Shown one piece after another: positions 1 to 8,499 of a stretch of DNA of 64,000 nt (position 1 is the stretch's first letter; each line of letters begins with the position of its first letter). Both the position numbers and the translations under genes were made by a program. The notes beneath the pieces were generated by a model. It saw nothing but the letters and a program-made list of their open reading frames with translations. It did no database searches and was not told where the DNA came from. This DNA is from Candidatus Heimdallarchaeota archaeon LC_3 (GTDB taxonomy: Archaea; Asgardarchaeota; Heimdallarchaeia; Hodarchaeales; LC-3): the NCBI GenBank assembly GCA_001940645.1, contig MDVS01000030.1, positions 1 through 64,000 on the forward strand, in the 5' to 3' direction.

Positions 1-1
1 A

Positions 2-121
2 TTATACTATGGCGGGATTGTCCATTATACTCTTTTTATTTTCATATTTACTACTTTTAGATTCGCCTGGGAATTTTCTATGAAAAAAAAATTAATCAAC
101 AAATTTCAAAAAGAAATTTAA
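2..121 (+). CDS. C-terminal end of a truncated membrane protein gene
   Basis: An open frame runs in from the left edge and stops at TAA 119-121. The 39 visible residues hold one hydrophobic stretch (about residues 4-24, GIVHYTLFIFIFTTF) followed by a Lys-rich tail ending in KEI. This is the usual look of a last transmembrane helix with a cytoplasmic basic tail. No family can be named from so short a piece. The next gene starts 60 bases downstream on the same strand. It could also be chance open sequence, since only 120 bases are visible. Confidence 0.4.
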   Translation, partial: LYYGGIVHYTLFIFIFTTFRFAWEFSMKKKLINKFQKEI

Positions 122-181
122 GAGCAATTTCTTGATTTACTTATTTGGAAAAATATGTTATTTTTCAGGACTTAGTAATAA

Positions 182-1021
182 ATGATTTCAGAAATTTGGT
201 TTTTTATAAGAAGCGGATTACCTTTATGGAATTCAAGGCTTGATATAACTGAATCTTCTGAATTCAGACTTGATCAAACTTTGATTTCAGGCCTTTTGAC
301 AGCTAGCTCAAATTTCACTCAAGAAATTCTTGGAGGAAAATTAAAAGATCTTATTATGGAAAATGAACTGCTTCATCAATATCCTGTTATGAATAATAAA
401 GCAAGTTTTGCTGTTCTTATACACAAAGAAGTAGATATTGACCAATTAGATAAAATTTTAGAAAACGTAAATAAAATTTTATCAGGAGAATTTATGAAAG
501 AAAGTAAAGGGCAGGAAATTGATGAAATGGATATAGATTTTCAAAGAATTTTTCAAAAAGTATCTCCTCCGATTTTCAAAAAGCTAGTTATCGATCTTAA
601 CATATTCAAAGAATATCAAGAAAAAATTCACGGTGATTCTTTCGATCATTCACAAATAATATTCTTACAAAAAATACCTGAACTTGCTTCATTTCTTAAC
701 ACTAATAAGCTTTCTTTAATAATGAGAGATATAACAACAAGAAAAACTCATTTGTTTCAAAATTACGGCAATTTTAATCCTGATTTAATGGATCAAATTG
801 AAAATCTGATTACAAGTTTTGAAAAGTTGGATATTCTTTTTAATCAAGCTAATTTAGTACAAGATATCTCGTATTTAAATTTAGGTAAAATATTAATATC
901 TATGTTTATGATTCATCAAAATTTTTTCATAATAATAGGAATGTCAGAAGGAGATAAAACTGATAAGTATGAAAAACAAATTAGAGAATTGAAAAAGAAA
1001 TTAGAAACTTTTATATCTTAG
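182..1021 (+). CDS. Longin-like domain protein (Asgard type)
   Basis: A 279-residue soluble protein with no signal peptide or membrane helix. The first 110 residues carry the pattern I associate with longin/roadblock-like Asgard proteins: a strand ending in RSGLPLW near residue 11, then LISGLLTASSNFTQEILGG (about 35-53), then a strand with FAVLIHKEVD (about 76-85) and a helix. Residues 120-279 are a second alpha/beta region with a second SGLP-less strand/helix layout and a Lys-rich C-terminal helix. In eukaryotes longin and roadblock folds bind small GTPases, so a role with the GTPases of this genome is an inference. Start is ATG; the spacing to CAGGA upstream is long. The family call rests on pattern only. 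Confidence 0.5.
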   Translation: MISEIWFFIRSGLPLWNSRLDITESSEFRLDQTLISGLLTASSNFTQEILGGKLKDLIMENELLHQYPVMNNKASFAVLIHKEVDIDQLDKILENVNKILSGEFMKESKGQEIDEMDIDFQRIFQKVSPPIFKKLVIDLNIFKEYQEKIHGDSFDHSQIIFLQKIPELASFLNTNKLSLIMRDITTRKTHLFQNYGNFNPDLMDQIENLITSFEKLDILFNQANLVQDISYLNLGKILISMFMIHQNFFIIIGMSEGDKTDKYEKQIRELKKKLETFIS

Positions 1022-1039
1022 AAAAGAACAAAAAGTTTT

Positions 1040-1456
1040 TTATGACGAAGCATGCTCATGATAGTATAATGCTTCCCTGCATTTGAACAGAATTGAAATC
1101 GGATCCACAGAACTACTGTCATTAGAAATTTGATTTTGATTATTTGTTTTAATTACCTTGAAAAGTCGATGTAATGATTTAGAAAGGTCAATTGATTGTT
1201 GTTTATTTATTCGAAATGAATTATCAACATTTTCAATCAAACCTATTTGCATTGCTCTGTTCAAAATTTGATTCAATTCAGTTTTTCTATACGAAAATCT
1301 ATCTTGTAATTCTTTTTGTGATATCAAATTTTTTCCATCGAAGCTTGAAAGTGCTAAATAATTTAAAACACTAAAAAAAGTTCCTGCTAATTTTGGAGAA
1401 TCATTAACATAATTATACATTGACTGCATTTGACTATTAAATGGAGTTTCTGACAT
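1040..1456 (-). CDS. Small winged-helix-like protein
   Basis: A 138-residue protein that I do not recognise. Residues 20-85 read like a winged helix: helix TFFSVLNYLALSS, then ISQKELQDRFSYRKTELNQILNRAMQIGLIE (a helix-turn-helix followed by the recognition helix), then a wing NSFRINKQQ. The C-terminal 50 residues are polar with a final helix containing CREALYYHEHASS. It converges with the longin-like gene, 18 bases apart. A DNA-binding regulator is plausible, but no cofactor or partner domain is visible. Confidence 0.5.
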   Translation of the reverse strand: MSETPFNSQMQSMYNYVNDSPKLAGTFFSVLNYLALSSFDGKNLISQKELQDRFSYRKTELNQILNRAMQIGLIENVDNSFRINKQQSIDLSKSLHRLFKVIKTNNQNQISNDSSSVDPISILFKCREALYYHEHASS

Positions 1457-1520
1457 AATAATTTCTTAAACTATACAAAGATATTATTCTAGGATATTCT
1501 GCTAATAATATAATTCAAAA

Positions 1521-2378
1521 TCAAAGATCTTTTTGGTAATAATTAAGCCTGAAAATCCTTGAAACATTAAAATATTTATTCATATTATTAATTGTGTCCA
1601 AATTTTCTGTTGAAGTCACAATTAGCTTATTTTTCTTGTACTTATTAGTAAGAAGAATTAATTTATTAAGTAATGTGGATTTTTCATTATGAGAATAGCT
1701 CTTATCATTAAATATGCTAAAGTGGTGATCTTTTGATGTATTTTCTATATGATTGATCTCATCCACTATAATAAAATTATCTGCTTTCCAAAACCGATAA
1801 TTAGAAAACAAAAAATCTTTGATATCATCATTCAAGTTTAATCCAAAAAAGGAAAGTGGAATAAAGTCATTTTCTTTCTGATATTCCTTGAAATAATGAA
1901 AAATTTCTTCATTATTAGAAATTAATAGATCTGAAATTTTCGGATAATTTATGGTTTTTAAAGAAAGAAAATGAACATTAACAACAGCTTTCAATTTGTA
2001 ATTGAACTTTCTAGCAATTTTATTCATAGCAATATTACTAGTTCCAGTAGAAAAGCCTATTGAACATAGATTTAATTTTTTTGAAGTTAATTCAAATAAT
2101 CGAATTAATCTTTGTGCTAATCCATTATTATGGTAATCTGGATGAACGCGAATACCTTCAATCCATGCAAATTTGTCTAAAATATTACAATTGCCTATAG
2201 ATATGATATCTCTATTTTCAAAAATATTCAGATAAGTGATATTTTTTTCTTTATCCAATAACCAATTATTAAAGACTCTAGGAACGTAATCGTTCCCTTC
2301 CCAAATAAAATCACATAGTTTTTTTACCAGTTCATAATCGGAAATTTTTGCTCTTCTGGTTACTATTAATGAATTAAT
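1521..2378 (-). CDS. GNAT family N-acetyltransferase, probable ATT start
   Basis: The acetyl-CoA binding motif V is clear: WIEGIRVHPDYHNNGLAQRL, followed by a helix and the NIAMNKIARKFNY motif. This marks a GCN5-related N-acetyltransferase. The first TTG (2258) would cut off the N-terminal strand and helix. The frame stays open upstream and encodes the expected TRRAKISDYELVKKLC and IWEGNDYVPRVFNNW segments, so the true start lies higher. There is no ATG, GTG or TTG before the upstream stop. An ATT at 2378-2376 sits 7 bases after GAGGT (2390-2386), and I use it as the start, giving 285 residues. The C-terminal half (residues 120-285) is unassigned. The gene follows the broken dehydrogenase by 26 bases. 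The substrate is unknown. Confidence 0.7.
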   Translation of the reverse strand: MNSLIVTRRAKISDYELVKKLCDFIWEGNDYVPRVFNNWLLDKEKNITYLNIFENRDIISIGNCNILDKFAWIEGIRVHPDYHNNGLAQRLIRLFELTSKKLNLCSIGFSTGTSNIAMNKIARKFNYKLKAVVNVHFLSLKTINYPKISDLLISNNEEIFHYFKEYQKENDFIPLSFFGLNLNDDIKDFLFSNYRFWKADNFIIVDEINHIENTSKDHHFSIFNDKSYSHNEKSTLLNKLILLTNKYKKNKLIVTSTENLDTINNMNKYFNVSRIFRLNYYQKDL

Positions 2379-2385
2379 TTGAATA

Positions 2386-2390
2386 ACCTC
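2386..2390 (-). promoter_or_regulatory. Shine-Dalgarno GAGGT before an ATT start
   Basis: GAGGT read on the minus strand, with 7 bases between it and the ATT at 2378. It decides the start of the acetyltransferase, which has no canonical start codon upstream of conserved residues. Confidence 0.45.
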
Positions 2391-2404
2391 TATGGTTTTG
2401 ATAC

Positions 2405-3165
2405 TTATCGAAACTCTTTTCGTCTTCTTGGTTTTAATTCTATCAATTTCGTATTTGAAGTTTCTGACTCATTAACCAAATATTCGACAGTTCTAGCAAC
2501 ATCTTCGGGTTCAAGGAGATAATCTCTACCCGGTTTATCCTCAATAGATGAATTTCCAAATGTTGTATTAACACTTCCAGGGCATATTGCTGTTACAGCT
2601 ATTCCAAACTCTTTAACATCTTCTCGCAATGATTCTGTGAAGCTATTAATAGCAAATTTTGAAGCACTATAAAGAGTCCCAGTTTTGAATCCTGTAAGAC
2701 CAGCAATAGAAGAAATATTAATTATCTGACCATATTTTTTTTAATCATAATAGGAACAACATATTTTGTAAATAAAAAAGTACCAAGAACATTAACATTG
2801 AATATATCATGATAATCTTGTTGAGAAAATTTCTCAATCCTATTGAATTTTCCTATTCCCGCATTATTAATTAAAACATCAATTGTTCCATATTTTTTAA
2901 TAACTTGCTGGATACAGTTTTTAACATTAGATTCATTAGTAACATCAGCTTGTATTAAAATACTTTGACCATTAAAAGAGTTAACGGATTCTTTCACACG
3001 TTCTAATAACCCTAAATTTCTTGCAATTAGTACAAGAATGTGATTTTTTCCTAGTTTCTCTGCTATAGCCTTACCAATGCCCTTCGAGGCTCCTGTAATT
3101 AAAATAATTTTTTTCGTATGAGATTCTTTGGATTCATTATTCATAAAAAATTCTTCTCCTTTCAA
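2405..3165 (-). pseudogene. Short-chain dehydrogenase/reductase, frameshifted
   Basis: Two open pieces (2722-3165 and 2405-2629) join into one SDR of about 250 residues. The N-terminal piece has the cofactor motif TGASKGIG and the structural motif NNAGIG. The break is at a run of eight T (2735-2742; A on the coding strand). Adding one base restores KKYGQIINISSIAGLTG and then the active-site LYSASKF (Tyr-x-x-x-Lys) and TESLREDVKEFGIAV. The catalytic residues and the C-terminus ICPGSVNT are intact. It is therefore either a very recent knock-out or a homopolymer sequencing error. The substrate is unknown. The acetyltransferase follows closely on the same strand. Confidence 0.8.
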
Positions 3166-3241
3166 TCTTATTAAAATTGCTAAATAATTAGGATATAAAT
3201 TTAAGAAAAAAAATTAATTAATCAACAAATAATTAGAATAT

Positions 3242-3257
3242 GAATATTAGAATATTC
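3242..3257. repeat. Inverted repeat GAATATT-AG-AATATTC
   Basis: A perfect 7-base inverted repeat with a 2-base centre in the 190-base gap between the divergent dehydrogenase and Ig-like genes. The position would suit an operator, but A+T-rich DNA gives such palindromes by chance. Confidence 0.35.
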
Positions 3258-3302
3258 TTTATTCTGCATTTCAAATATAAAGATATGAATATAAGAGTAA
3301 TA

Positions 3303-3315
3303 TAGTTATAAATAA
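3303..3315 (+). promoter_or_regulatory. TATA-like promoter of the Ig-like protein gene
   Basis: The stretch AGTTATAAATAAG fits an archaeal TATA box. It lies about 40 bases upstream of the AAAGGAGAT ribosome site, leaving room for transcription to begin around 3335-3340. Confidence 0.35.
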
Positions 3316-3346
3316 GAAATACTATTAATAATTTACTTTGTATCAA

Positions 3347-3351
3347 AGGAG
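3347..3351 (+). promoter_or_regulatory. Shine-Dalgarno AGGAG before an ATT start
   Basis: AGGAG in TCAAAGGAGATAG, 7 bases before the ATT at 3359. The nearest ATG (3437) is 85 bases away and would remove an open, protein-like N-terminus. Confidence 0.45.
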
Positions 3352-3358
3352 ATAGATA

Positions 3359-5038
3359 ATTATTAAAGTAAATTTTCATGATTCAGATAAAAATGATAAT
3401 CAAGCAAATGGGAAAATAAAATCCCTCCCTGTTTATATGGAAGTCATTTTTGAAGAAGAGGGTAAGTACAATATAGTGCTAATGGCACCAACAGGTTGGG
3501 GAGCAGCATTTTATTCAGGATATATTCCAAAATCTAAAAAATTAAATTGGGGAATACCAATTAATTCTGAAAGTGGAGTTTGGCGATTAATTGCTGTTGC
3601 AATGGATTCTGAAACTGGTGAAACTAAACATACTTCAAATGAACTCCATTTAGATCCCGAAACATTAAAAGATACAAAATCCCAATCAGTATCACTAACA
3701 AATAAGAAAAAAATGAAGGAAATAGTGCTTGAAGAAAGAATTTCATGGGAAATTAGTGAACCCAGATTTGATTTCGTTTCCCTTAATCCTATCGTTTGGA
3801 TAAAAGGAGTAGGACCAAAAAATGGGGAATTAATTATTAATAGCAGTTCTAGATTCGTTGAAACTGATGAAAATAATGTATTTTTAGAACCGATTAAATT
3901 ATCTCCTGGTCCTCAATCATTAACATTGCAGGGTAGAACAGAAGCAATAGACTTTAGCCATGAAATTAACGTTTTTTATTTAGACACATCTATACCAAAA
4001 GGTACTAAATTAAAAACTAAATATATAAAGAAATTAGAAATAGTTGGTGTTTATGATCCTGATAGTGAAAACAAAGGCATTAAGGCAGATATCAATTCTG
4101 AAGATAATATTAATTGGGTATTTCCAATGGACGAATCTACGACCTTGAATAAATTCATTAATATCACTGGTACCTATGGGAAAAACATTAATAAAATTGA
4201 ACTAAATGATGGTAGCGAAATTTCGGTTGAATTAGATAAAGATAAAAGAGAGTTTTTTTCTAAAGTTCCTGTTAAAATCGGTACTACTGAATATGTTATT
4301 AAATTAAAAAATCAAGTAGATGAGATAATTGATATCGTATCAAGAAACCTTAACGTTCAAATCAATGAAGAACGTTTCCCTAGTCTACATGTGATTAAGC
4401 CAAAAAATAATTTTGTAATTACAAATAAAGATGATTCTTTAATACTTGAAGGATATACTACACCTGGTTCTAGAATATTAGTAAATAGACAAAAATTTGA
4501 GTCAGATAATAATGGATATTTCAATTTAAAGCTATCCTTGGAGAAACTTATTAAGAAAGATAACAAAATTTCTTTGAAAATCAAATCTAACTTTCAGATA
4601 GATAACAAACACAAAAAAAGCAAATATGACATTGCGAGGGATCCAAATATGAAACTTGCGTTATATTGGGAATTTTCTACTGAATTAAAAGGTTTACTTG
4701 AAGAAATGGAAATTACAACTTTAGATCAGCTTCGATTAGCAGATATTCGCCCTCTCATAAATAAAGGTCACCATATTGAAGATCTCTTAAGATTAGTTAG
4801 TTTTGCAAATTTATTATTAATATCAAAAGATAATTTATCAGTATTCTCTACTATAGGAGCTTTTCTTCTCTCAAAATTGAATATCCAAAGCTTAGAATCT
4901 ATTGTACAAGAAAATCCACAATACTTGTTAGAAAAGGTCAATTCAGATGAAGAAATAAAAATTGAATTGCCTGATATCATTCGCTGGCAAAGATCTCTTG
5001 ATGATTATTTATTCGATGTACAAAATACCTGGATATAA
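3359..5038 (+). CDS. Multi-domain beta protein with Ig-like segments, probable ATT start
   Basis: About 559 residues from the ATT at 3359, or 533 from the first ATG at 3437. I do not recognise the family. The first 75 residues resemble a small beta domain (MEVIFEEEGKYNIVLMAPTGWG). Residues 110-400 look like repeated Ig-like or bacterial-Ig beta sandwiches: strand patterns around WIKGVGPKNGELIINSSS, FINITGTYGKNINKIELNDG and LEGYTTPGSRILVNRQKF, where the last has the typical G.t.PGs.i.vN form. The C-terminal 120 residues are helical, with an HhH-like phrase LLEEMEITTLDQLRLADI. No signal peptide is visible, so export is unclear. A possible role is in protein or surface interaction. Confidence 0.55.
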   Translation: MIKVNFHDSDKNDNQANGKIKSLPVYMEVIFEEEGKYNIVLMAPTGWGAAFYSGYIPKSKKLNWGIPINSESGVWRLIAVAMDSETGETKHTSNELHLDPETLKDTKSQSVSLTNKKKMKEIVLEERISWEISEPRFDFVSLNPIVWIKGVGPKNGELIINSSSRFVETDENNVFLEPIKLSPGPQSLTLQGRTEAIDFSHEINVFYLDTSIPKGTKLKTKYIKKLEIVGVYDPDSENKGIKADINSEDNINWVFPMDESTTLNKFINITGTYGKNINKIELNDGSEISVELDKDKREFFSKVPVKIGTTEYVIKLKNQVDEIIDIVSRNLNVQINEERFPSLHVIKPKNNFVITNKDDSLILEGYTTPGSRILVNRQKFESDNNGYFNLKLSLEKLIKKDNKISLKIKSNFQIDNKHKKSKYDIARDPNMKLALYWEFSTELKGLLEEMEITTLDQLRLADIRPLINKGHHIEDLLRLVSFANLLLISKDNLSVFSTIGAFLLSKLNIQSLESIVQENPQYLLEKVNSDEEIKIELPDIIRWQRSLDDYLFDVQNTWI

Positions 5039-5164
5039 TTTTAAATGTTAATATTACGTATTTAAAAATTTCTGTTTATTTTTTAGCTTATTTTTAAAAA
5101 GTTCTAAGAACAGTTAGTATTGATTAAATATAATTTTTTCAATTATCTTATAACATTGAAATTC

Positions 5165-5767
5165 ATGTTAATTTCAATTGAAGGTCCTGATTTTGTTGGG
5201 AAAAATACGATTATTGAAAAATTTTTGGAGCATAATGAAGGATTAAACATAAAAATTATTAGCTTCCCAAACAACGACACTGAAATTGGAAGAATATGTC
5301 GTCAGATGTTAAAAGACACAAAAGAGTGGACGAAAGCTCAATCTTCAATATTTCAATTATTAAACACTGCTCATCGTTATGAGTATTATAATCTTATAAA
5401 AAAAGCTAAACATTCAAAAAATGAAATTTTATTTGTAATAAGATACAATTTAAGTGGTCCAGTCTATGCAAGCATAGATGGACTTGATGCAACAAAAACA
5501 TGGCAATTATATGATTGGTTTTATGATGTTTTACCCGATATCACCTTTATATTATTCAGAAATTATGATTTCAATCATTTTAAACAAATCAGAGAAGCTG
5601 AGCATTATGAAACAGAATCTAAACAAGAAAAAATAAAAAAAATCTATAGGTTAGCACCAATATTGTGGGGAGAAAAATTGGGAAAAACTTTCATTATTCA
5701 AAATGATAACATTGATAAATCGGTCACTGAGATTTTTTCTCTCACAAAAAAACAAATGGGCATATAA
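5165..5767 (+). CDS. tmk: Thymidylate kinase-like P-loop kinase
   Basis: 200 residues from the ATG at 5165; an upstream TTG at 5120 is in frame but lacks a ribosome site. The N-terminus MLISIEGPDFVGKNTIIEKF matches the start of thymidylate kinases, with a variant P-loop GPDFVGKNT (residues 7-15; usual form G.DGSGKST). RYNLSGPVYASIDGLD is where the family keeps its DR[YF]-S-P motif and the following helix. EWTKAQSSIFQLLNTAHRYEYY corresponds to the helix with the substrate-binding Arg. The family phosphorylates dTMP to dTDP. Several positions differ from standard TMP kinases, so another nucleotide may be the substrate. Confidence 0.65.
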   Translation: MLISIEGPDFVGKNTIIEKFLEHNEGLNIKIISFPNNDTEIGRICRQMLKDTKEWTKAQSSIFQLLNTAHRYEYYNLIKKAKHSKNEILFVIRYNLSGPVYASIDGLDATKTWQLYDWFYDVLPDITFILFRNYDFNHFKQIREAEHYETESKQEKIKKIYRLAPILWGEKLGKTFIIQNDNIDKSVTEIFSLTKKQMGI

Positions 5768-6022
5768 CCAAATTATTGCAGATTTAATTTTAAATTTGTT
5801 TTCAAGCAATAATTTCTTTTCAACCGCATATATATTTTCTAAAAATTAGAATTTTTCGAAATATTTTTAGGGACAATATCAAAAATTATTAAAAATACGA
5901 ATAGCAAGGAAAATTAGGATAAGTAGCATTATACTTTAAAATTAAAATTTTTTGCAGTTTTAATATCATTTTTTAATATGATCCCTTATCCAATAATCAA
6001 ATTTGTTTTAGATGGTAGTTAA

Positions 6023-6592
6023 ATGATGATTTATGAGGATGAAATAGTCTTCTTATTCAAAATTTTGGTTCTGGGTTTTGATAAGGCAATAGATAAAACT
6101 TGGAAAGCATTGAATATTGAACATATTCCTGAATCTGAAAACGTTATTCCAGGAGTTAAATTTGGTATAAATACATATTTTATTCCAATCAATAATCAAA
6201 ATTTGGGTACCAAAATCTTTTATTGCTCTTTTAATCCTAATTTAGTCTCTCAAGAACTAAGAAAGTCCTATTATCGAGGAGCAAATGGTATTTTAATTTC
6301 TATTTCTGATAATGATCCATTAAAAGAGTATCCAGATATACTTTCTAATATTTTAGAGGTAAATCGTGATGTTTTACCCGTAATCAATCTTATTTTTCAT
6401 GGGTCAAGCGATAACTTTAGCAACACCGATTCTTTTTTAGTCAATGAAATCGAAAAATCTGTTGAGAATTTAAAGATAGTTGATAAAGAAAAGATTAATT
6501 ACCAAAGTATTGCCTTTGAAAATGAAAATTCAACTGAAATTGTCGACTTAATAACAAATCATTTATCTGGATTAATTAAAGCTATTATTTAA
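6023..6592 (+). CDS. Degenerate small GTPase-fold protein (pseudo-GTPase)
   Basis: 189 residues with the outline of a Ras-superfamily domain but eroded nucleotide motifs. FKILVLGFDKAIDKTW stands where strand 1 and the P-loop belong: it keeps Lys-Thr, but the preceding Gly is Asp and the loop is one residue longer. The switch II position reads FYCSFNPN instead of WDTAGQE. The following LRKSYYRGANGILISISD is almost textbook for the Rab/Arf helix and strand after switch II. The base-specificity motif NKxD is replaced by IFHGSSD. Such a protein probably does not hydrolyse GTP and may act as a scaffold or partner of a true GTPase. This is inferred from fold pattern only. Confidence 0.6.
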   Translation: MMIYEDEIVFLFKILVLGFDKAIDKTWKALNIEHIPESENVIPGVKFGINTYFIPINNQNLGTKIFYCSFNPNLVSQELRKSYYRGANGILISISDNDPLKEYPDILSNILEVNRDVLPVINLIFHGSSDNFSNTDSFLVNEIEKSVENLKIVDKEKINYQSIAFENENSTEIVDLITNHLSGLIKAII

Positions 6593-6704
6593 TCCTAATA
6601 ATCCCAAATATTATCTTTAATCTGAATTGCTCGCCTTTTGTCTAGAATCACATTTGGTTGGCTTTTTTCTTCTAGTATTTTTAAAAAGATTCGAAATTGT
6701 TAAT

Positions 6705-7484
6705 TTATAATTTGACTCCTACTCTGAGTATATAATCACATCGTTTTTCATTTTGGCTATTAAAAATTGGAATATCATAGGATTGGAAATAATTTCCTGG
6801 TTCACCTGTCAACTTTTTATTAGGTTTGCGTGACTCAATAGCAATTTTAAAACCTTGCAAAACTGATTCAGCTTGCTCCTTAGGTAAAAATTCTTCTATG
6901 ACTTTACCAATAACCTCTTCTTTTAAAAAGCCAGTATTTTCTAAGAAAGCTTTATTTACAGCTACTACCTTAAATTTATCATTACCCTCGTTTCGTAACA
7001 ATCCAATTTCTTCTAAAAGATTATCTACAATAAAAGATAATTGTTCTTGTGATTCATGAAGTGATTTTTCAGCTTTTTCACGTTTAATTTGTTCTAATTT
7101 CTTTTTTCTCTCTTTATTAACATGATTCATTAACTCTGTCATAGTAATATTAAAATCTATTCCTTTTTGAATGTAATAATCAGCCCCAAGGTTTAAAGCT
7201 TCAATTACTACTTCCTCTCTTCCCTTACCAGTTAGAAAAATAAAAGGTGTATGGATGTTACTTTCTCTAATTTTTTTTAAGACATCTAAACCACTCAATT
7301 CAGGCATTTGATAATCTGAAATAATTAAATCGATTTTGTTATCCATTAAAAAATCTACTGCTTTTTCAGGATTTTCAAAGTTTATAAATTCCAAATTTTC
7401 ATCTTTATTAGATAAAAATGATTTAGTAACATCTAGAAACATTTCTTGGTCATCTATATGCACAATAACAAATTTAGACACCAT
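6705..7484 (-). CDS. Response regulator with REC and PAS domains
   Basis: 259 residues. Residues 1-125 form a receiver domain: the acidic pair D11-D12, phospho-acceptor D57 in ISDYQMP, T85 in FLTGKG and K107 in YIQKG are all present. A short coiled linker (REKAEKSLHESQEQ) leads to a PAS domain (about 145-255) with FLENTGFLKEEVIGK. No DNA-binding output domain is present, so it probably signals by protein contact. Two histidine kinases lie in this window (35.2 kb and 60.5 kb), but neither is adjacent, so the partner is unknown. Start is ATG. Confidence 0.85.
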   Translation of the reverse strand: MVSKFVIVHIDDQEMFLDVTKSFLSNKDENLEFINFENPEKAVDFLMDNKIDLIISDYQMPELSGLDVLKKIRESNIHTPFIFLTGKGREEVVIEALNLGADYYIQKGIDFNITMTELMNHVNKERKKKLEQIKREKAEKSLHESQEQLSFIVDNLLEEIGLLRNEGNDKFKVVAVNKAFLENTGFLKEEVIGKVIEEFLPKEQAESVLQGFKIAIESRKPNKKLTGEPGNYFQSYDIPIFNSQNEKRCDYILRVGVKL

Positions 7485-7672
7485 TTAACACTTTTAATTT
7501 TTTTTAAAGACGAGTAAAGGAGAATCTGGATGATAGCAAATTTTTTGGTTGAAGAAATTAATGCAATTCAAATTAAAAAGGTTTTTTTAATTACCCTAAT
7601 AAAACAAATGTTTTCAGATTAAGCTCCTAATTCTATAATGGATCAAGAAAAAATCTATATAAGAAAATGAGC

Positions 7673-7693
7673 CCTATCCAGTTTATAGATAGG
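7673..7693 (+). other. Small hairpin CCTATC/GATAGG
   Basis: A 6-base stem (7673-7678 with 7688-7693) closing a 9-base loop in the 268-base gap between the response regulator and a small basic ORF. A TATATAAG sequence lies about 15 bases upstream. It could belong to a short untranslated RNA or be chance; no tail of T follows directly. Confidence 0.2.
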
Positions 7694-7752
7694 ATTTCCC
7701 TCCTATTTCAATGACTTTCTACATTATAGAAAATTTGTACTTGGATTTAATA

Positions 7753-8001
7753 TTAATATAATAACTTCAAGCTATTATTTGTATTACTCTTAACACTATT
7801 TTGATATTTCAAATATGTCTTTTTTGAAATCCGTGAGGTTGGTTCACGTTTTTGTGATAAAATGAGACTAAAAAAACCAGTAAATAGTTTCTTTGTAAGT
7901 CCAAATAGTCCAGATAACTTTAGAGAGATTTTTTTGGATAATTTTTGTACAGATTCAATTTGATTACTTATTCTAATTTCTTTTTTAGTTATTACTGCCA
8001 A
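7753..8001 (-). CDS. Small basic hypothetical protein
   Basis: 82 residues, Lys/Ser-rich, unrecognised. One moderately hydrophobic segment (SGLFGLTKKLFTGFFSLIL, about 30-48) lies between basic regions, which could be an amphipathic membrane-binding helix. The start is TTG preceded by AGGGTG with about 7 bases spacing, which is better support than a random frame would have. No homology can be claimed and there is no operon partner. Confidence 0.4.
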   Translation of the reverse strand: MAVITKKEIRISNQIESVQKLSKKISLKLSGLFGLTKKLFTGFFSLILSQKREPTSRISKKTYLKYQNSVKSNTNNSLKLLY

Positions 8002-8499
8002 TTTTTTACACCCTTAATATTTTTTTATTGTAAATAATTTCTTATTAATATATAATAGAGAATCTAATGTTGATTGATCACAAAAGGACGTTTTTGCTTT
8101 ATTCTCTTTTTTGCAATTTAACAACATTTTCACCTTGGTAAGCTTTAACGAAGGAACATTAATTTTTGATTTACGATATTTACTTGTTCTTTGTTTAATA
8201 CATATGCACGATTTAATTTAACGGTTTGATTTTTTCTTTTCAACATTTTTTTCATCTCTTTGGTCTTTTTTAGCTATTTAATTGTTTTTTCTTTATTTAA
8301 TATCTTTTTTTCGATTTTTCAAATCTTTCAAAGACTTGTTCACTAAATAATAACATTGAATTAATGCATATATAAGTCTTTTCATTATTTTCAAAAGCAT
8401 TAATATTATTATCAATCATAGAAATTAAAAAAAAAATAGCAATAACAAGTTTTAAAAATCTATATAACCAAAATATAAAACGAGAAAAAGTGTGATCGA
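8002..8499. other. Non-coding gap, 498 bases
   Basis: Very A+T-rich, with long T tracts between 8090 and 8340. I found no convincing coding frame, RNA gene or repeat. The last 100 bases probably hold the promoter of the duplicated winged-helix gene (TATATAACCAAAATATAA near 8461-8478). Confidence 0.5.
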
